Shown: positions 11,744 through 22,279 of the stretch, in pieces | Layout: each line of letters begins with the position of its first letter | How positions within the stretch are numbered: position 1 is the first letter of the stretch | NCBI GenBank assembly: GCA_003184365.1 | Contig: NKYR01000034.1 | Span: forward strand, 121,686 to 185,685 | Reading direction: 5' to 3' | DNA: 64,000 nt | Origin: Evernia prunastri | Lineage: Eukaryota; Ascomycota; Lecanoromycetes; Lecanorales; Parmeliaceae | Position numbers and translations under genes: made by a program | Notes under the pieces: generated by a model | What the model was told of the DNA's origin: nothing | Databases searched by the model: none | Seen by the model: only the letters and a program-made list of their open reading frames with translations

Positions 11744-13953
11744 ATGTCGTTCGGCTTCAGCGTTGGCGACTTCGTTGCTGTTGGTGGATTGATAGTGGAG
11801 ATCGTTGACGCTCTCCGCGGTACTCGATCCGAGTACCAAGAGCTCATTCGCGAACTTGAGAGGTACGCTCATTCACTATTGGCGAGGCTCCTGGCTCCCT
11901 CGTATCGGCTCGGCGTTGTCTGCTGCTAGAGGTCGAGCTGACGGCAAGTTTAAGCCTGAAACGAGCTCTCAGTCAGGTGGACAAGCTCAAGGGGCGTGGA
12001 GACCAAGCCATCGCCGTGGATCAAATCAAATGCGCTGCCCTCACTTGCAGACACCCGCTCGAAGAGTTCCTAGCCAAGATAGAAAGATACGAGAAGAGCT
12101 TGGGCTTGGGGCAGTCTCTGGGCAAAATCAAGGATGCGGGAAGGAAGATTCAATATGCGTTTGGGAGGAAGGACGAGGCCAGTGTGCTGCGGGACTACCT
12201 TAACATACATATCGGCATCATCAATATGCTTCTGGTAGGGCAAGGCTTGGAAATGCTTGAGGTAGCTTCGGAACAGACGGAAAAGAATCAGGAAGAGCTA
12301 AGGGGTAGGATTGAGAGCTCGTCGAGAGAGCTAAGAGAGGTGAGAGGCAACGTGGAGGCTCAGGCTCTTGCTGTCAGGGAAAACAACTCTATCATACAGA
12401 AGCTCTTCTGGATGGTCAGTGGCGAAATTGCAGCACCCCTGAGAGCTCTGAGCCAGACGGTGGCGAAAGTATGGTGAGTGACTTTAGGCCAGAGAAATGG
12501 TCAATCGAGTTCCAGGTTGCCACCGTCTCAGCTAACGTGTAATGAAGCGTGTCAACACAGCAGATCTACACTATCGTGCTGGAAATAAGAGCCAGTCTTC
12601 CTGGCCTCGACACTCGCTTCACGTACTTCCAAGCTCCCGTCAGAGTCGAAGATGCCCTGGGCCGAGTCTTTCCCTTCTCTTCAGAGTGCAGTATTGAAGC
12701 GCTCAATGCTGAGATTAGGGTAAGATTCAAACAAGGTCCCGGGAAGACCGAAGTCATGGCGGGAGCCTTTGAGATCTTCAATGCCAAGAACACTGATCAG
12801 GTACTCACTGTCTCCGGCCGCAACGTGCTTCTGCCCGGAATGTTAGTCAACATGGCGATTGTTCTTGAGAAGAAGTTCGCTAAAGGCGACAAATGCCCAA
12901 TGCCACATTGCGGGTCCAAAAGCTTCATGACCGCTGTCGGCGGTGGAAGGACCTGGTAAGTCATCTTTGGCGAACTCTCGCCTTCCATACCCCTCTAAAT
13001 ACGATAATCTGTTGGTAAAGTTTCGTCGATGAATAGTATGACTGCCATGAACATTTGCTGACTATTCCGTACGAAGCTCCGAGTGCAAACTATGGTTCGA
13101 CGGACCCAGCAAAGAGCGCCAGCGAAATATCGAGGGAGAACGAATCTCTAAGCGTATCAAAGAATTGGCTGACCAAAGTCGTAAAGAGGCCAAAAGGCCG
13201 ACGCTTCTTCATCCAGACTCGCAAGACCCTTCGAGCCTCTCGAACATCGAGCAGACAGCGGAGTTTGAGGACTCCGATTCCGATGAGACCTATATCAGCG
13301 CCTTCAAACGCATCAGATTCGACAATAGCTTACAGGCCTTAGCAATCAAGGGCTTCCTCATGCTCAAGGGGCAGCCATTATATGAAGCGGCGGAGACAGT
13401 CCTGAACGGACTTAAAGCTATGACGGAGCACTCAAAGCCGTTTCTTAGACCAGTCAACAAGCGCGAGGCTCCCGATTACTACCAGGTCATCACGCATCCA
13501 ATGGATCTCGAGACTATGACCCAAAAATCAAAGAGCTTTCAGTACAACTCCAAGAAAGAGATAGTCGATGATCTAACCCTGATATGGGCCAATTGCCTGC
13601 GCTACAACAGTCATCCAACCCACCCACTTCGAGAGGACGCGTTTTGGATGGAGCATCAAGCCAAAAAACTTGTTCTCCTGATACCGGACATCGTTGTCGA
13701 GCCAATGTCGATTGAGGAGGCTGCGCTAGCCTCGCAAGGGAAGGTCAAGCTTGACGATTTCTACGGCGATGATGATCCTGCGAACGAGCATTATAGCAAG
13801 AGGAGAAAGAAGGGAAAGGTTCGTCCGCGTTTGACGGAGAGACTTTGGCAAGTAGCTCCTAGCGAAAGCGAAAACAGTGAAGCACAAACCACTGCGACCA
13901 CTTCAGACGGGATATCGAACATGTGGATTCGGATCTTGCGGATATGGACTTGA
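11744..13953 (+). CDS. chimeric protein: STAND-like helical N-terminus, ubiquitin-like domain, zinc ribbon, SPT7-type bromodomain
   Basis: Four exons (11744-11862, 11949-12473, 12548-12955, 13077-13953) with consistent phases give 642 residues. The N-terminus (MSFGFSVGDFVAVGGLI) and following coiled helices match the start of fungal ubiquitin-like-domain proteins. Next comes a ubiquitin-like region with LDTRFTYFQAP and DALGRVFPF, then paired CxxxxC and CxxC forming a zinc ribbon. In the same exon the frame continues into a segment strongly resembling the bromodomain region of the SAGA subunit SPT7 (KGQPLYEAA, LKAMTEHSKPFL, VNKREAPDYY, HPMDLETMT, LIWANCLRYN). Bromodomains bind acetyl-lysine; Asn in the NCLRYN stretch is the expected ligand-binding position. 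SPT7-like sequence runs on in another frame to about 14070, so the 3' end is frameshifted. Function of the fusion is unknown. Confidence 0.75.
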
Positions 13954-14070
13954 CGAAATTGGGACCTAGAGAGCGGACTCTGGTGGAGTTGGCCGGGGTG
14001 GGGGGGCATGAGAATTTGACTATTGATAGGTCAGGACTAGGGGAAGGGAAACGGCAACAAAATAGAGCGT
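13900..14070 (+). pseudogene. out-of-frame continuation of the SPT7-like segment
   Basis: Beyond roughly 13900 a second frame reads RRDIEHVDSDLADMDLTKLG and PRERTLVELAG, the sort of sequence that follows the bromodomain in SPT7. The frame used by the upstream gene instead ends at a TGA at 13951-13953. This points to one indel near 13870-13910. The piece was longer when it arrived and has started to decay at its 3' end. Confidence 0.55.
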
Positions 14071-14994
14071 GACGAGCTCGACGTTAAGCGATCAGCAACA
14101 CCCACAGCAGGGTAAATGGTCTAGGGTAGTAATTGTTGATATTAGTGAGAGAGTGGAATGATCCAGATCTAGCGACGAAAGCAGGTGTAGTGCCCTGACC
14201 TCAATTCGAAGATAGCGACGTGGACTGAGCAATGGACGTGGATCGCAGGTACGAAACAGATGAAATCAAACCAGATTAGATCGACACTGATACTATCCGC
14301 CTCAAAGAGAACGCTCCACCCTTGGTCGACTTAGGAAACAGTGAGGATGGGTCAGCCGATACCTTTTCACGAGGAAAATTCACAGCGTAAGGCAGACCCT
14401 CGTAGCGACCGTGACGTTTGAAGGCGATCTTAACACTTGAGCTGGCGCCGAAGAAAGAGAGAAAAGTTCTGATAAACAAAGTATCAGTCAGATCAATCGT
14501 GGAGTCGCAGTTAAGACATATATCACACTTGAAAAGGTCTACATCGACCGTTAAACGCCTTTTCCTTGATTGTTTCGTATCAAGCGGAGACCCTCTGAAC
14601 CGTCTCGGCCCTTCGAGGCATCTCCTAGGATTTGTGCCGAAGAGACTCTTCTCGCAAACTCAAGGTCGCTGTCGTTTTCCTTATTGCTTTATATCTGTTT
14701 CAAACTTTGTCTGCTTTACCTAGATTCATTTAAAAGAGCACTCGTCATTCTACATGTATACAGCCCGCAGATTCACTCTTAGTCTTCTAATCAAAAGAGA
14801 GTTGTTGTCAGCCTACAGATGCAGGCAGTTTTTCCACATGTCAACACCAGCCAATAGGAGGCCAGCTTGCCCGCATTAACGCAAATGACTAAGCAAGTCT
14901 TGGCGATGTGCATCCATATCCCAAAGTTGGTACACACTCAACTACACGCATGCTACATATGTGCCCGTTCATCGTCTGATAGTTGTTCCAACAG
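14071..14994. other. gene-free stretch between the SPT7- and SNF5-like pieces
   Basis: About 0.9 kb with only short ORFs lacking recognisable domains. I could not tell whether parts of it derive from either donor gene. Confidence 0.4.
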
Positions 14995-15630
14995 ATTGAA
15001 AGCGGTAGTTGGGCAAGTGAAACGCAAAAAGGGCAAGACGAATCATTCAAAATTACGGAAGGTCAACAGACACAACCGGATGTACGACCTCAAGAGGGCT
15101 CCAGTTGGGCGAGTGGACGCCATAGGTCCTCCCAGCCAGGAACACCCCAAAGTAAGCCAATGTCCTCTCTTCTACCCCGGCAAACGACCTTTCCAACTAT
15201 CTCACCCGCTAATGAGCCATCGCAGCCCGATCCACCCCCGTGGCTCCAAGAAGCCTTATCGAAGCTCCAGGTCGTGTACCCCGATACTCTCTTGGAGGCC
15301 ACGATGCGCTACACCGCCGTCTCGATCGTCACGGACATGCCCATCAGGCTCCAGCCCCACGATACTCCGCCGCCGGATACGAAATTCATGTACTACCCAA
15401 GGATAAGGTGCCTCGATTGTCCGGGAAAGCTGTACACGACGGGTCCTGGGACAGGGTTGAGCAATTTCGAGATACATCTCAAGAACCGTCTCCATCTGGA
15501 AAGGGTTGCCAACAGACATGGGATCGCTGCGGAGGCAACGACCAGCTCAAACGTTCAACGACAGGATGCACACGTAGCAGATTTCGCGGAAGCCGTCCGA
15601 TTCACTACAATCATTGACCTCGACCCTTGA
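14995..15630 (+). pseudogene. SNF5 (SWI/SNF subunit) gene fragment
   Basis: An open frame runs from just after a splice-acceptor-like CCAACAG (ending 14994) to a TGA at 15628-15630. The first in-frame ATG is at 15160, leaving about 156 codons. It contains the SNF5 hallmarks PPWLQEALSKLQVVYP, MRYTAVSIVTDMPI, KFMYYPRIRCLDCPGKLY and NFEIHLKNRLH, followed by a tail without resemblance to SNF5. SNF5 is a core subunit of the SWI/SNF nucleosome remodeller and the normal protein is several times longer, so this is a partial copy. It begins at what looks like an exon border, which suggests copying from genomic DNA rather than mRNA. Whether the short frame is expressed is unknown. Confidence 0.65.
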
Positions 15631-16915
15631 AACCACCTCGAGGGCTGTGGATGTCATTGGTGTCGAAGATTGACAGAGTCCCAGGTGGGGCCCTCGGTGT
15701 GCAGAACGTTAGGTAGAGGGTCTTTGTGCCATTCCTACACAATCACTTCCTGCACACCGTGGACACTACCAACAGATGGATGTATCCCGAATGAATACAA
15801 TACACGACGAATCCATCCTGCATGAAAGCGCATAAAGCATCCCCCCCATCAACAATCTACCTCATTCCACAAACCGCCTCCCCTTCCCCCTTCCCCCCAT
15901 CAAGCCTCAAACATCCCAATCACAATGTCCTCCCCACAATGTCCTCCCTCTCACCCACCCGTCCACCCCCTTTCCTCATTCCCTTAATTACCCCGATCCC
16001 CCCAGTCCCAACCATCCACCCTCTTTCCTCATTCCCTTACTCACCCCGATCCCCCCTGTCCCAACCATCCACCCCTGTCATCCCTCTCACCCATCCACCA
16101 ATCCCCAGCCCCACCTCCCTCCTCCTCTCCACCCTCCTCCTCTCCACCCCCAGCCTTCCATCCCCAGCCTTCCACCCCCGGCACGAACCCCATACTATCC
16201 CACACACTCCCTACCCCTACCTCAGCCGCAAACATCCATTCCATCCCCACCACCACGAAGCGCTGAAATCCTACCTCAGCCAGATGCAAAAGCTAGTACT
16301 GAAATCCGCATCTGTCGTCGGTCGGATTGTCGCGACTCGTCGTAGGGGAGGAATTCAACGCTTAGCGACAAACAGATGGCCGAATCACAGTGTCGACGCC
16401 GTTATCACACCCAAGATTGGACACCGCAGTAAACTGCACCGGCTCGACTGACAGACTGAGAAACGAGAGGCCAGGCCTGAAACTCTGGTAAGGGGTCCAA
16501 TGTGACAGACGGCGCCGATGTGATGACCAGGGCGAAGATGCGAACGCAGAGGTTTGAGCTCGCTGCTGGCCTTGTTTCGATTGCGATCCGTTGCCCGAGT
16601 TGCCTCGTGTATATTTCGCTGGGATCGGGAGATAAAGAAGGAAGGGATGAAGGAAGGATCGAGCGTTGCCTTGAGCTGTGCTCTGGACGAAGCATCTGGG
16701 TCTGGTCGAAGATCTATAAGAAGCCATAGAGAGAGGGGGAGAGAGAGATACAGATCCAAGCTATGGAAATGTCAGAGAATGTTTCACTACCAGGGCGAAG
16801 GCATGGAAGCCAAAACACCCTGATGTCGGAAGTATCTGTACCAGATCACATGACGCTTTTGCCTATTTACAGCCTCGCCTCGTTCATCTTCTGCTTACAA
16901 AAACTTATCCTATAC
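15631..16915. other. gene-free stretch with C-rich low-complexity DNA
   Basis: About 1.3 kb. From 15840 to 16260 the plus strand is extremely C/T-rich (repeated CCC, TCC and CATCCACC runs). Long ORFs here are proline/serine strings and their purine-rich complements, so I do not call them genes. The rest has no recognisable coding sequence. Confidence 0.55.
15971..16073 (+). repeat. tandem duplication in C-rich DNA
   Basis: Two copies of an approximately 50-nt unit beginning TTTCCTCATTCCCTTA and ending CCAACCATCCACC start at 15971 and 16024. They differ at only a few positions. Confidence 0.8.
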
Positions 16916-18252
16916 TCAAAGCTTCGCATCCCTAGGATTCAGATACCCTTCCTTTCCCTTTACAACCCCATACGCACCTCCTCCCTTTCCAAACATCTTA
17001 TGCAGATCTCGTACGATCGCCTCTGGCTTCTCCCACGCTGCAAAATGCCCGCCGGTCTCATTTTCGCTCTCATACACCACTGGCCCCATGGTTCGTCCCC
17101 ACGACTTCGGCACCACTGTTAATTCTTTCGGAAAACGTGCCAAGCCCAGCTTCACGTGCGGTATCCATTTCTCCGTCCTATCTCGGCCAAACTGCGTGTC
17201 ATGGACCGCTTCATAATAAATTCTCAGGTTGGCAGCGACACCGGCGGTGCTGAACCAGTAGATAGATACCCAAGTCAGTATTTCATCTTCGGTCCAGGGA
17301 TAATTGTCTGTCCAGTCGTGAAGTTTCTCATATATCCATGCCAGTAATCCAACTGGGCTATCAGCCAGTGCGTAGCCCAGAGTCTGCGGCTTGGTGCTTT
17401 GTTCCATCCGGTAGCCACTGCCCTCTTTCAGGAACCATTCACTACGAGCATGGCCGTCTTTTTCACGCTGGGTGTATGGTGCTAGGGCGTGTTGAGTAGC
17501 GAGAATGGGATTGGAAAGGAATCCTGGAGCGTGGCCACGGACCATGTTTATATGAGAGGCCATGACGTGCTGAGGGTAGAGCAGCCCCATGATACGAGTT
17601 ATCATACATCCCCAGTCGCCGCCTTGCGTTACTGAGCACATGCTGTATCAGAATATATTTCCGAATGTAGACAGAGGACATACCGTATTTATCGTATCCA
17701 AGCTTGAGCATAAGCTTGTGGCATGTCTCGGCGTACTGAGGTAGTCCAAATCCCTTTTTCTTTGTGCCGGAGGAGAAGCCATAGTTGGGAAGCGAGGGAG
17801 CCACGATGTGGAAAGCTGGGGTCTCTTTGCCGCCATTGGCAAGGAGAGGAAGGATCTTAGCGACTTCAATAAAGCTGCCAGGCCCTGGATACAATTAGCC
17901 AGCCCGTCAGCAGGGGTGACGAGAGTAGCGTACATCCATGGGAGAAGAGTAAAGGAACTGCTCCCTCTACATCGCTCTTCTGATGCACAAAATGTATATC
18001 CAAAGATTCAAAGCCGTCGACTTGTATTGCAGTCTTGAAGCTTGGCAGCTCATTGAGCTTAGCTTCTTGCTTCCTCCAATCAAAACTATCTCTCCAGTAT
18101 GTAGCCAATCGTTTCACATCAGCCAATGGGGCGCCATAGTCCCAACCCGCTTGGTCGAGTTCGTCAGGGAAGGTTGTGGCTTCAAGCTTCTTGGTAAGTC
18201 GTTCGCGCTGTTCCTCGGGGACTGAGATCGTGTAGGGCTCGATTGATGCCAT
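16916..18252 (-). CDS. epoxide hydrolase, alpha/beta-hydrolase fold with EHN domain, C-terminal AKL
   Basis: Three exons (18252-17934, 17884-17684, 17631-16916) give 411 residues. The N-terminal half has the epoxide-hydrolase N-terminal (EHN) features ELDQAGWDYG and a DSFDWRKQE-like segment. The splice at residue 106 rebuilds the HGWPGSF oxyanion-hole motif. The second splice gives VTQGGDWG, whose Asp is the expected nucleophile. ENETGGHFAAWEKPE holds the expected catalytic His. These enzymes open epoxides to vicinal diols. The last three residues, AKL, fit a type 1 peroxisomal targeting signal, so a peroxisomal location is possible. The start at 18252 is the ATG beginning MASIEPYTI; the longer upstream frame looks like 5' UTR. 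Confidence 0.9.
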
Positions 18253-18712
18253 TGTGTTACCGTAGGTGGGGATGGGAGAATTGCAAGTACTGGAGGGGAT
18301 GGGAGAGCGGATTATCCCATGATGTCTCAGGAGGCGCACCTCTTAAATACAGCATTCGCCCGTTTGGACGGTTGACGATGACGTAGCTTGGTGGGGTTTT
18401 CTTCAAACGAATTCTGCCCCTCCAGGGTTTTCATCTTTAGCTGCCAAAGAAAACAAACATCTGATCACAACTCCCATCCTCATCTCAGGCATTCAATCCA
18501 AACCTCATGTAAGTATGATTCCACGATTGACACCTATTATGGTTAGGTAGCATCCATCTCTCGCCTGCTGCCTCAGTTATAGGCGAAGGAATCTTTATCT
18601 CTCAAACCCCACACGATCGATCCCCAGAGCGTTTTGCTGACATTGACCATACAGACCAAAGCCATACCACTATCCCAGCCCCCTTTACGTACCACCACCT
18701 CGAATAATCAAC

Positions 18713-18937
18713 ATGTCAGCACCCAACGCAGGCCGTCAGTCCCCGGAGCCAGAGAAGCAATCCCACGAGCAGGTCGGAGCTCCCGAGTCTGGCAAGATTG
18801 ACGCCGGAAAAACCGAGACTGGGTCCAAGGATGAGAGCAATGACACGAAGGACAACACTTTGGAGAGCAACCCTGTCGGGCCGATGGAGCAGGCCGCTCA
18901 TGATAAGGTTAGCAAGGAGGGACGTGGAAACGTCTAA
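18713..18937 (+). CDS. small hydrophilic disordered protein (74 aa)
   Basis: A single short exon with a clear ATG in a CAACATG context. The protein is rich in Glu, Lys, Ser and Gly and has no hydrophobic segment. It ends in NPVGPMEQAAHDKVSKEGRG, which looks like a conserved C-terminal motif of small fungal proteins of unknown role. An intron in the 5' UTR is plausible because GTAAGT (18512) and an AG before 18660 bracket untranslated sequence. The function is not known; a stress-related hydrophilin-like role would be speculation. Confidence 0.6.
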   Translation: MSAPNAGRQSPEPEKQSHEQVGAPESGKIDAGKTETGSKDESNDTKDNTLESNPVGPMEQAAHDKVSKEGRGNV

Positions 18938-19281
18938 GCTGGAGTGAAGAGGAGCAAGATGCGAGGTCAGATGGATGAGATGCGAAATACAACGGGTGGA
19001 GAATATGGGAGAGCCCAAATAAAGGCACGAGATGGCTGCAGGATGCAGAATAACGGCATAAGCATATGAGCTACAAGTCAGAATCGAAACGATGCTCTGA
19101 TGTGTCTGTGTCCGTGTCCAAGACTTCGTTATCCTCGGAATGCTAGAAGATAAAAATAATCCTATCGCCGTAACCGACAACAACTAATCCTGACCCGAAG
19201 GCATAACGTCTACGCTGTATGCGGAATGTAGCCCTCTCCTGAAAACAACTGATAGAAAATCCATCCTCTCAGACTCAGATA

Positions 19282-20110
19282 TCACCCTGATTCGACACCG
19301 GTATATAACTTCTCCTCTCTCGCGCACTCTGTAGTCCCAAACTGTCAGCAGGAGTCTCAAGCCTGAATATACCATACAAGAAAAAGAAAGCTCACATCAG
19401 CCCACTTCCCCACCCACGGCTTGATCGCCGCCCAGATCAGCAAGCCCGCCGTAGCAAAGATGAATATAAAAACCACCGCCTCATCCTTTCTCGAGTCTCG
19501 CTCTGCACCCACAAGTCAGCCAGCCGCTCCCCACATCATCACCGTCCCCTTCTTCCACCCCTGCGGTCACTGTCTCCCCAATTTCCCAATCACGCAACAA
19601 AACGAACGGATCGGCAGACTCACGAAAACAAGTCGTAAACACATCCTCCATCGCCGCTCCCTTACAAATCGGCAGGTTATAATCCAAACAAAACTGCCGA
19701 TTACAATCATTACAGTTCCCCGCGCGATACTCCTTCCGGTCATCCACCTCTTCCTTCCCCTTCCCCTTCCCCTTCCCCTTCCCACCATCCCCATCGGGCA
19801 GCTTGTCCGGCGGCTCGTCTTCCGTGGGCGGATCATCCGGCATGCGGTCCTGGGCGTCGTCATCCGGGATGCGAGAGAGGAGGAGAGAATTATGCATGAT
19901 GCGCGGGGAGGTGGAGATGGGGGCGTCGAGGGGGATGATGGTGCTGTTGGTGAAGCAGGTGCATTTGCAGAAGGATGTCGGTGCTGTGGGTGGCACGGTT
20001 CGTCAGTACAAGCTTGTAGGTGGGCAGGGGATATGGGGAGAGGATGTACAGGCTGCAAATGTGAGGGGGAGGAGGGCGGAGAGGGAGAGGATGAGAGTCG
20101 CGGGGAGCAT
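19282..20110 (-). CDS. secreted/type I membrane protein with conserved Cys motifs
   Basis: Four exons (20110-20050, 19983-19624, 19502-19396, 19341-19282), in phase, give 195 residues. An N-terminal signal peptide (MLPATLILSLSALLPL) is followed by the Cys motif SFCKCTCFTNSTII, an acidic and Lys-Gly-repeat disordered loop, a second Cys cluster GNCNDCNRQFCLDYNLPICKG and DVFTTCF. A hydrophobic helix, AVVFIFIFATAGLLIWAAI, lies near the C-terminus. This arrangement belongs to a widespread but uncharacterised fungal family. The (Lys-Gly) repeat is encoded by a CCTTCC-type hexamer on the plus strand. The short last exon is the least certain part. Confidence 0.75.
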
Positions 20111-20496
20111 GGCGCGTGAATGTTAGGTTGATGAGAGGGAAGGAGAGGAGGTTGGTGGAGTTTGATGAAGAGTACTCTCAGTATCTGCGCAACATGTCGA
20201 ATCACTGTCACCTGGTTGTCGTTTCACCTGAAGTGGTGGTGTCATTAGCCCTAAGCCCTAAGTCATTGATTGACGTGGAAGTCCGCCTTGACATCCGGCA
20301 GGCCTGTGTCCGAACCATGATCAAAAGGTGCATAACAGTTCAGGTGAAACCACATGAGTTGAAACTTTGTATTGCCTCTATATGATGGAAGTAGCCCAGA
20401 TGTTTGAGTTCTATATCGCTTTTCACTTTCAAGACTAGAGCCGAGTAAATCGCCGATGAATTCGTCACATATACAAGGCACCAGTACTATCGCTTT

Positions 20497-21771
20497 TTAG
20501 TGGCCGTTGACTCCATTTGTCTGCTGCTTCACAACCTTTCTTCTGGTCCGTACGGCATCAGCTAATTGATTGAGAACCTCCACTGTTGTATCCCAATCGA
20601 TGCACGCATCTGTTATGCTAATGCCCTTCTTGAGCCCCGATGGTCCCTCTGATGGAACCTTTTGGTTCCCTTCGTTTATGTTCGACTCGATCATCACGCC
20701 CACGATGGCTGTCTCGCCCTCGCGAAGCTGGTCTCCTATCGTTTGAGCGACTTTGGGTTGATTACGATGATTCTTTTGCGAGTTGCCTAACAGTCATGAG
20801 CAAAGCAAGTCACTTCTTTGTTCATGCTTACCATGAGAGCAGTCAATCATCATGATCTCCTTCTGATCCTTCTTTCTCAGCGCTTCTCGCGTTGCCTTTA
20901 CACTCTTCTTGTCAAAGTTGGTGCCTTTGCTACCCCCACGCAAGATTACGAAGCCGTGTTCGTTGCCACTCGTCCTAGTAATGGCGGCTAGTCCCTGCTT
21001 TGTAACACCCATGAAATGGTGTTTTGAGGCAGCTGATCCAACTGCGTCGATTGCCACCGAAAGAGATCCATCAGTCCCGTTCTTGAACCCAACTGGGAAG
21101 GAAAGACCACTAGCCAGCTCCCTGTGTAGCTGACTCTCCGTAGTTCTCGCACCAATTGCACCCAACGAGATCAGATCTGCGAGGAACTGCGGCGATATAG
21201 TATCAAGCATCTCACTGGCGATTGGCATCCCCAAGCTCGTCAGATCGCAGAACAACTGCCTTGAGACCCTTAATCCCTTATTGATCTTAAACGTCTCGTT
21301 TATCTCCGGGTCGTTGATCAGACCTTTCCAGCCCACGGTAGTTCTAGGCTTCTCGAGATAGGCGCGCATTATGATGCAGAGGTCATCAGAGAGCTTATTG
21401 GAAAGGTCGTAGAGTTTATGGGCGTACTCGACGTTTGTTGCGGGGTCGTGTAGAGAGCAGGGTCCAACAACGACAAGGAGGCGATCATTTTGTTGAGTGA
21501 TGACTTGAATGGCCTCTTGTCGGCCTTTGGCAACAGCCTCGTAGGACTTGTGCGACTGTGGCCAAAGTTAAACCAGTCATTGTCCTTATTTTGTATCTCG
21601 AGTATATCTTACTCCAGGTATTTCCGACTGTAGCAACTGAGGAGGTATGAGGGGATCCTGGCCAAGGACTGGAAGAAAACGTCAGTGATACCTCGACTGG
21701 GGGTTTTAACCGTTCTGCATACCTCGGGTGTCCTCATTGAACGACATGTCAATAATGTCCGCGGCAGGCAT
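20497..21771 (-). CDS. 3-deoxy-D-arabino-heptulosonate 7-phosphate (DAHP) synthase, class I
   Basis: Four exons (21771-21723, 21668-21613, 21555-20832, 20786-20497) give 372 residues, the usual fungal length. The enzyme condenses phosphoenolpyruvate with erythrose 4-phosphate, the first step of the shikimate pathway to aromatic amino acids. Diagnostic segments are DPLIPPQLLQSEIP, LLVVVGPCSLHDP, AYLEKPRTTVGWKG, GARTTESQ, GFKNGTDGS, ILRGG and MMIDCSHGN. Class I fungal enzymes are normally feedback-inhibited by phenylalanine or tyrosine; I cannot tell which from the sequence. The last intron splits the Gly codon right after SH of the metal-site loop. The C-terminus, NGVNGH, is ordinary. It is probably a cytosolic housekeeping gene. 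Confidence 0.95.
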
Positions 21772-22279
21772 TGTGTGAGGAGTGTGTTGCAAACGCGGTG
21801 GAGAGGCAGTGAGATTGATGAGGGACAATGGGGGCCTTGGCTCATCTACATGAAAGGCATCACACCATCACACAGAGGTCGCATAGGGAGCTGACTACCT
21901 GACGTGGTTTAATTTCCGTCGAATTTAATGTGTGCACGGATACATGTATCCCAGTTGTGGGGGAAAAGTCCGGTATTCTTTTTCTGCGCTAGAAGTGATA
22001 CGAGCTAGCTTTGTAATTGATTACCTGTCATCGTTTGTTCTTTTCGCTTGATGGTGGGCAAGCATGGTTTCAAGTGTCAACATTTCCATTCGACACTATT
22101 CTACAAATAGCCGGTCTAACCTGCTCAATTCCCTGCGAGATGACCCAGTTCTCTTAATAAGGCCATCGCATACCTTCAGCTCTACCCATGCTCTTCTGAC
22201 TTCTTCAGCCTACCATCCAGCCTCGCCCAAAAGCTCAGCTTCCTCAACAATTCCACATCCATAAGCCATTACAGTCAAC

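Noticed and set aside
16385..16759. Several overlapping minus-strand ORFs of about 100-125 codons.
   Set aside because: Three frames are open at once in biased sequence, with no domain or splice support.
19421..20119. A 232-codon plus-strand ORF.
   Set aside because: It is the antisense shadow of the spliced membrane protein with Cys motifs; its residues are low-complexity.
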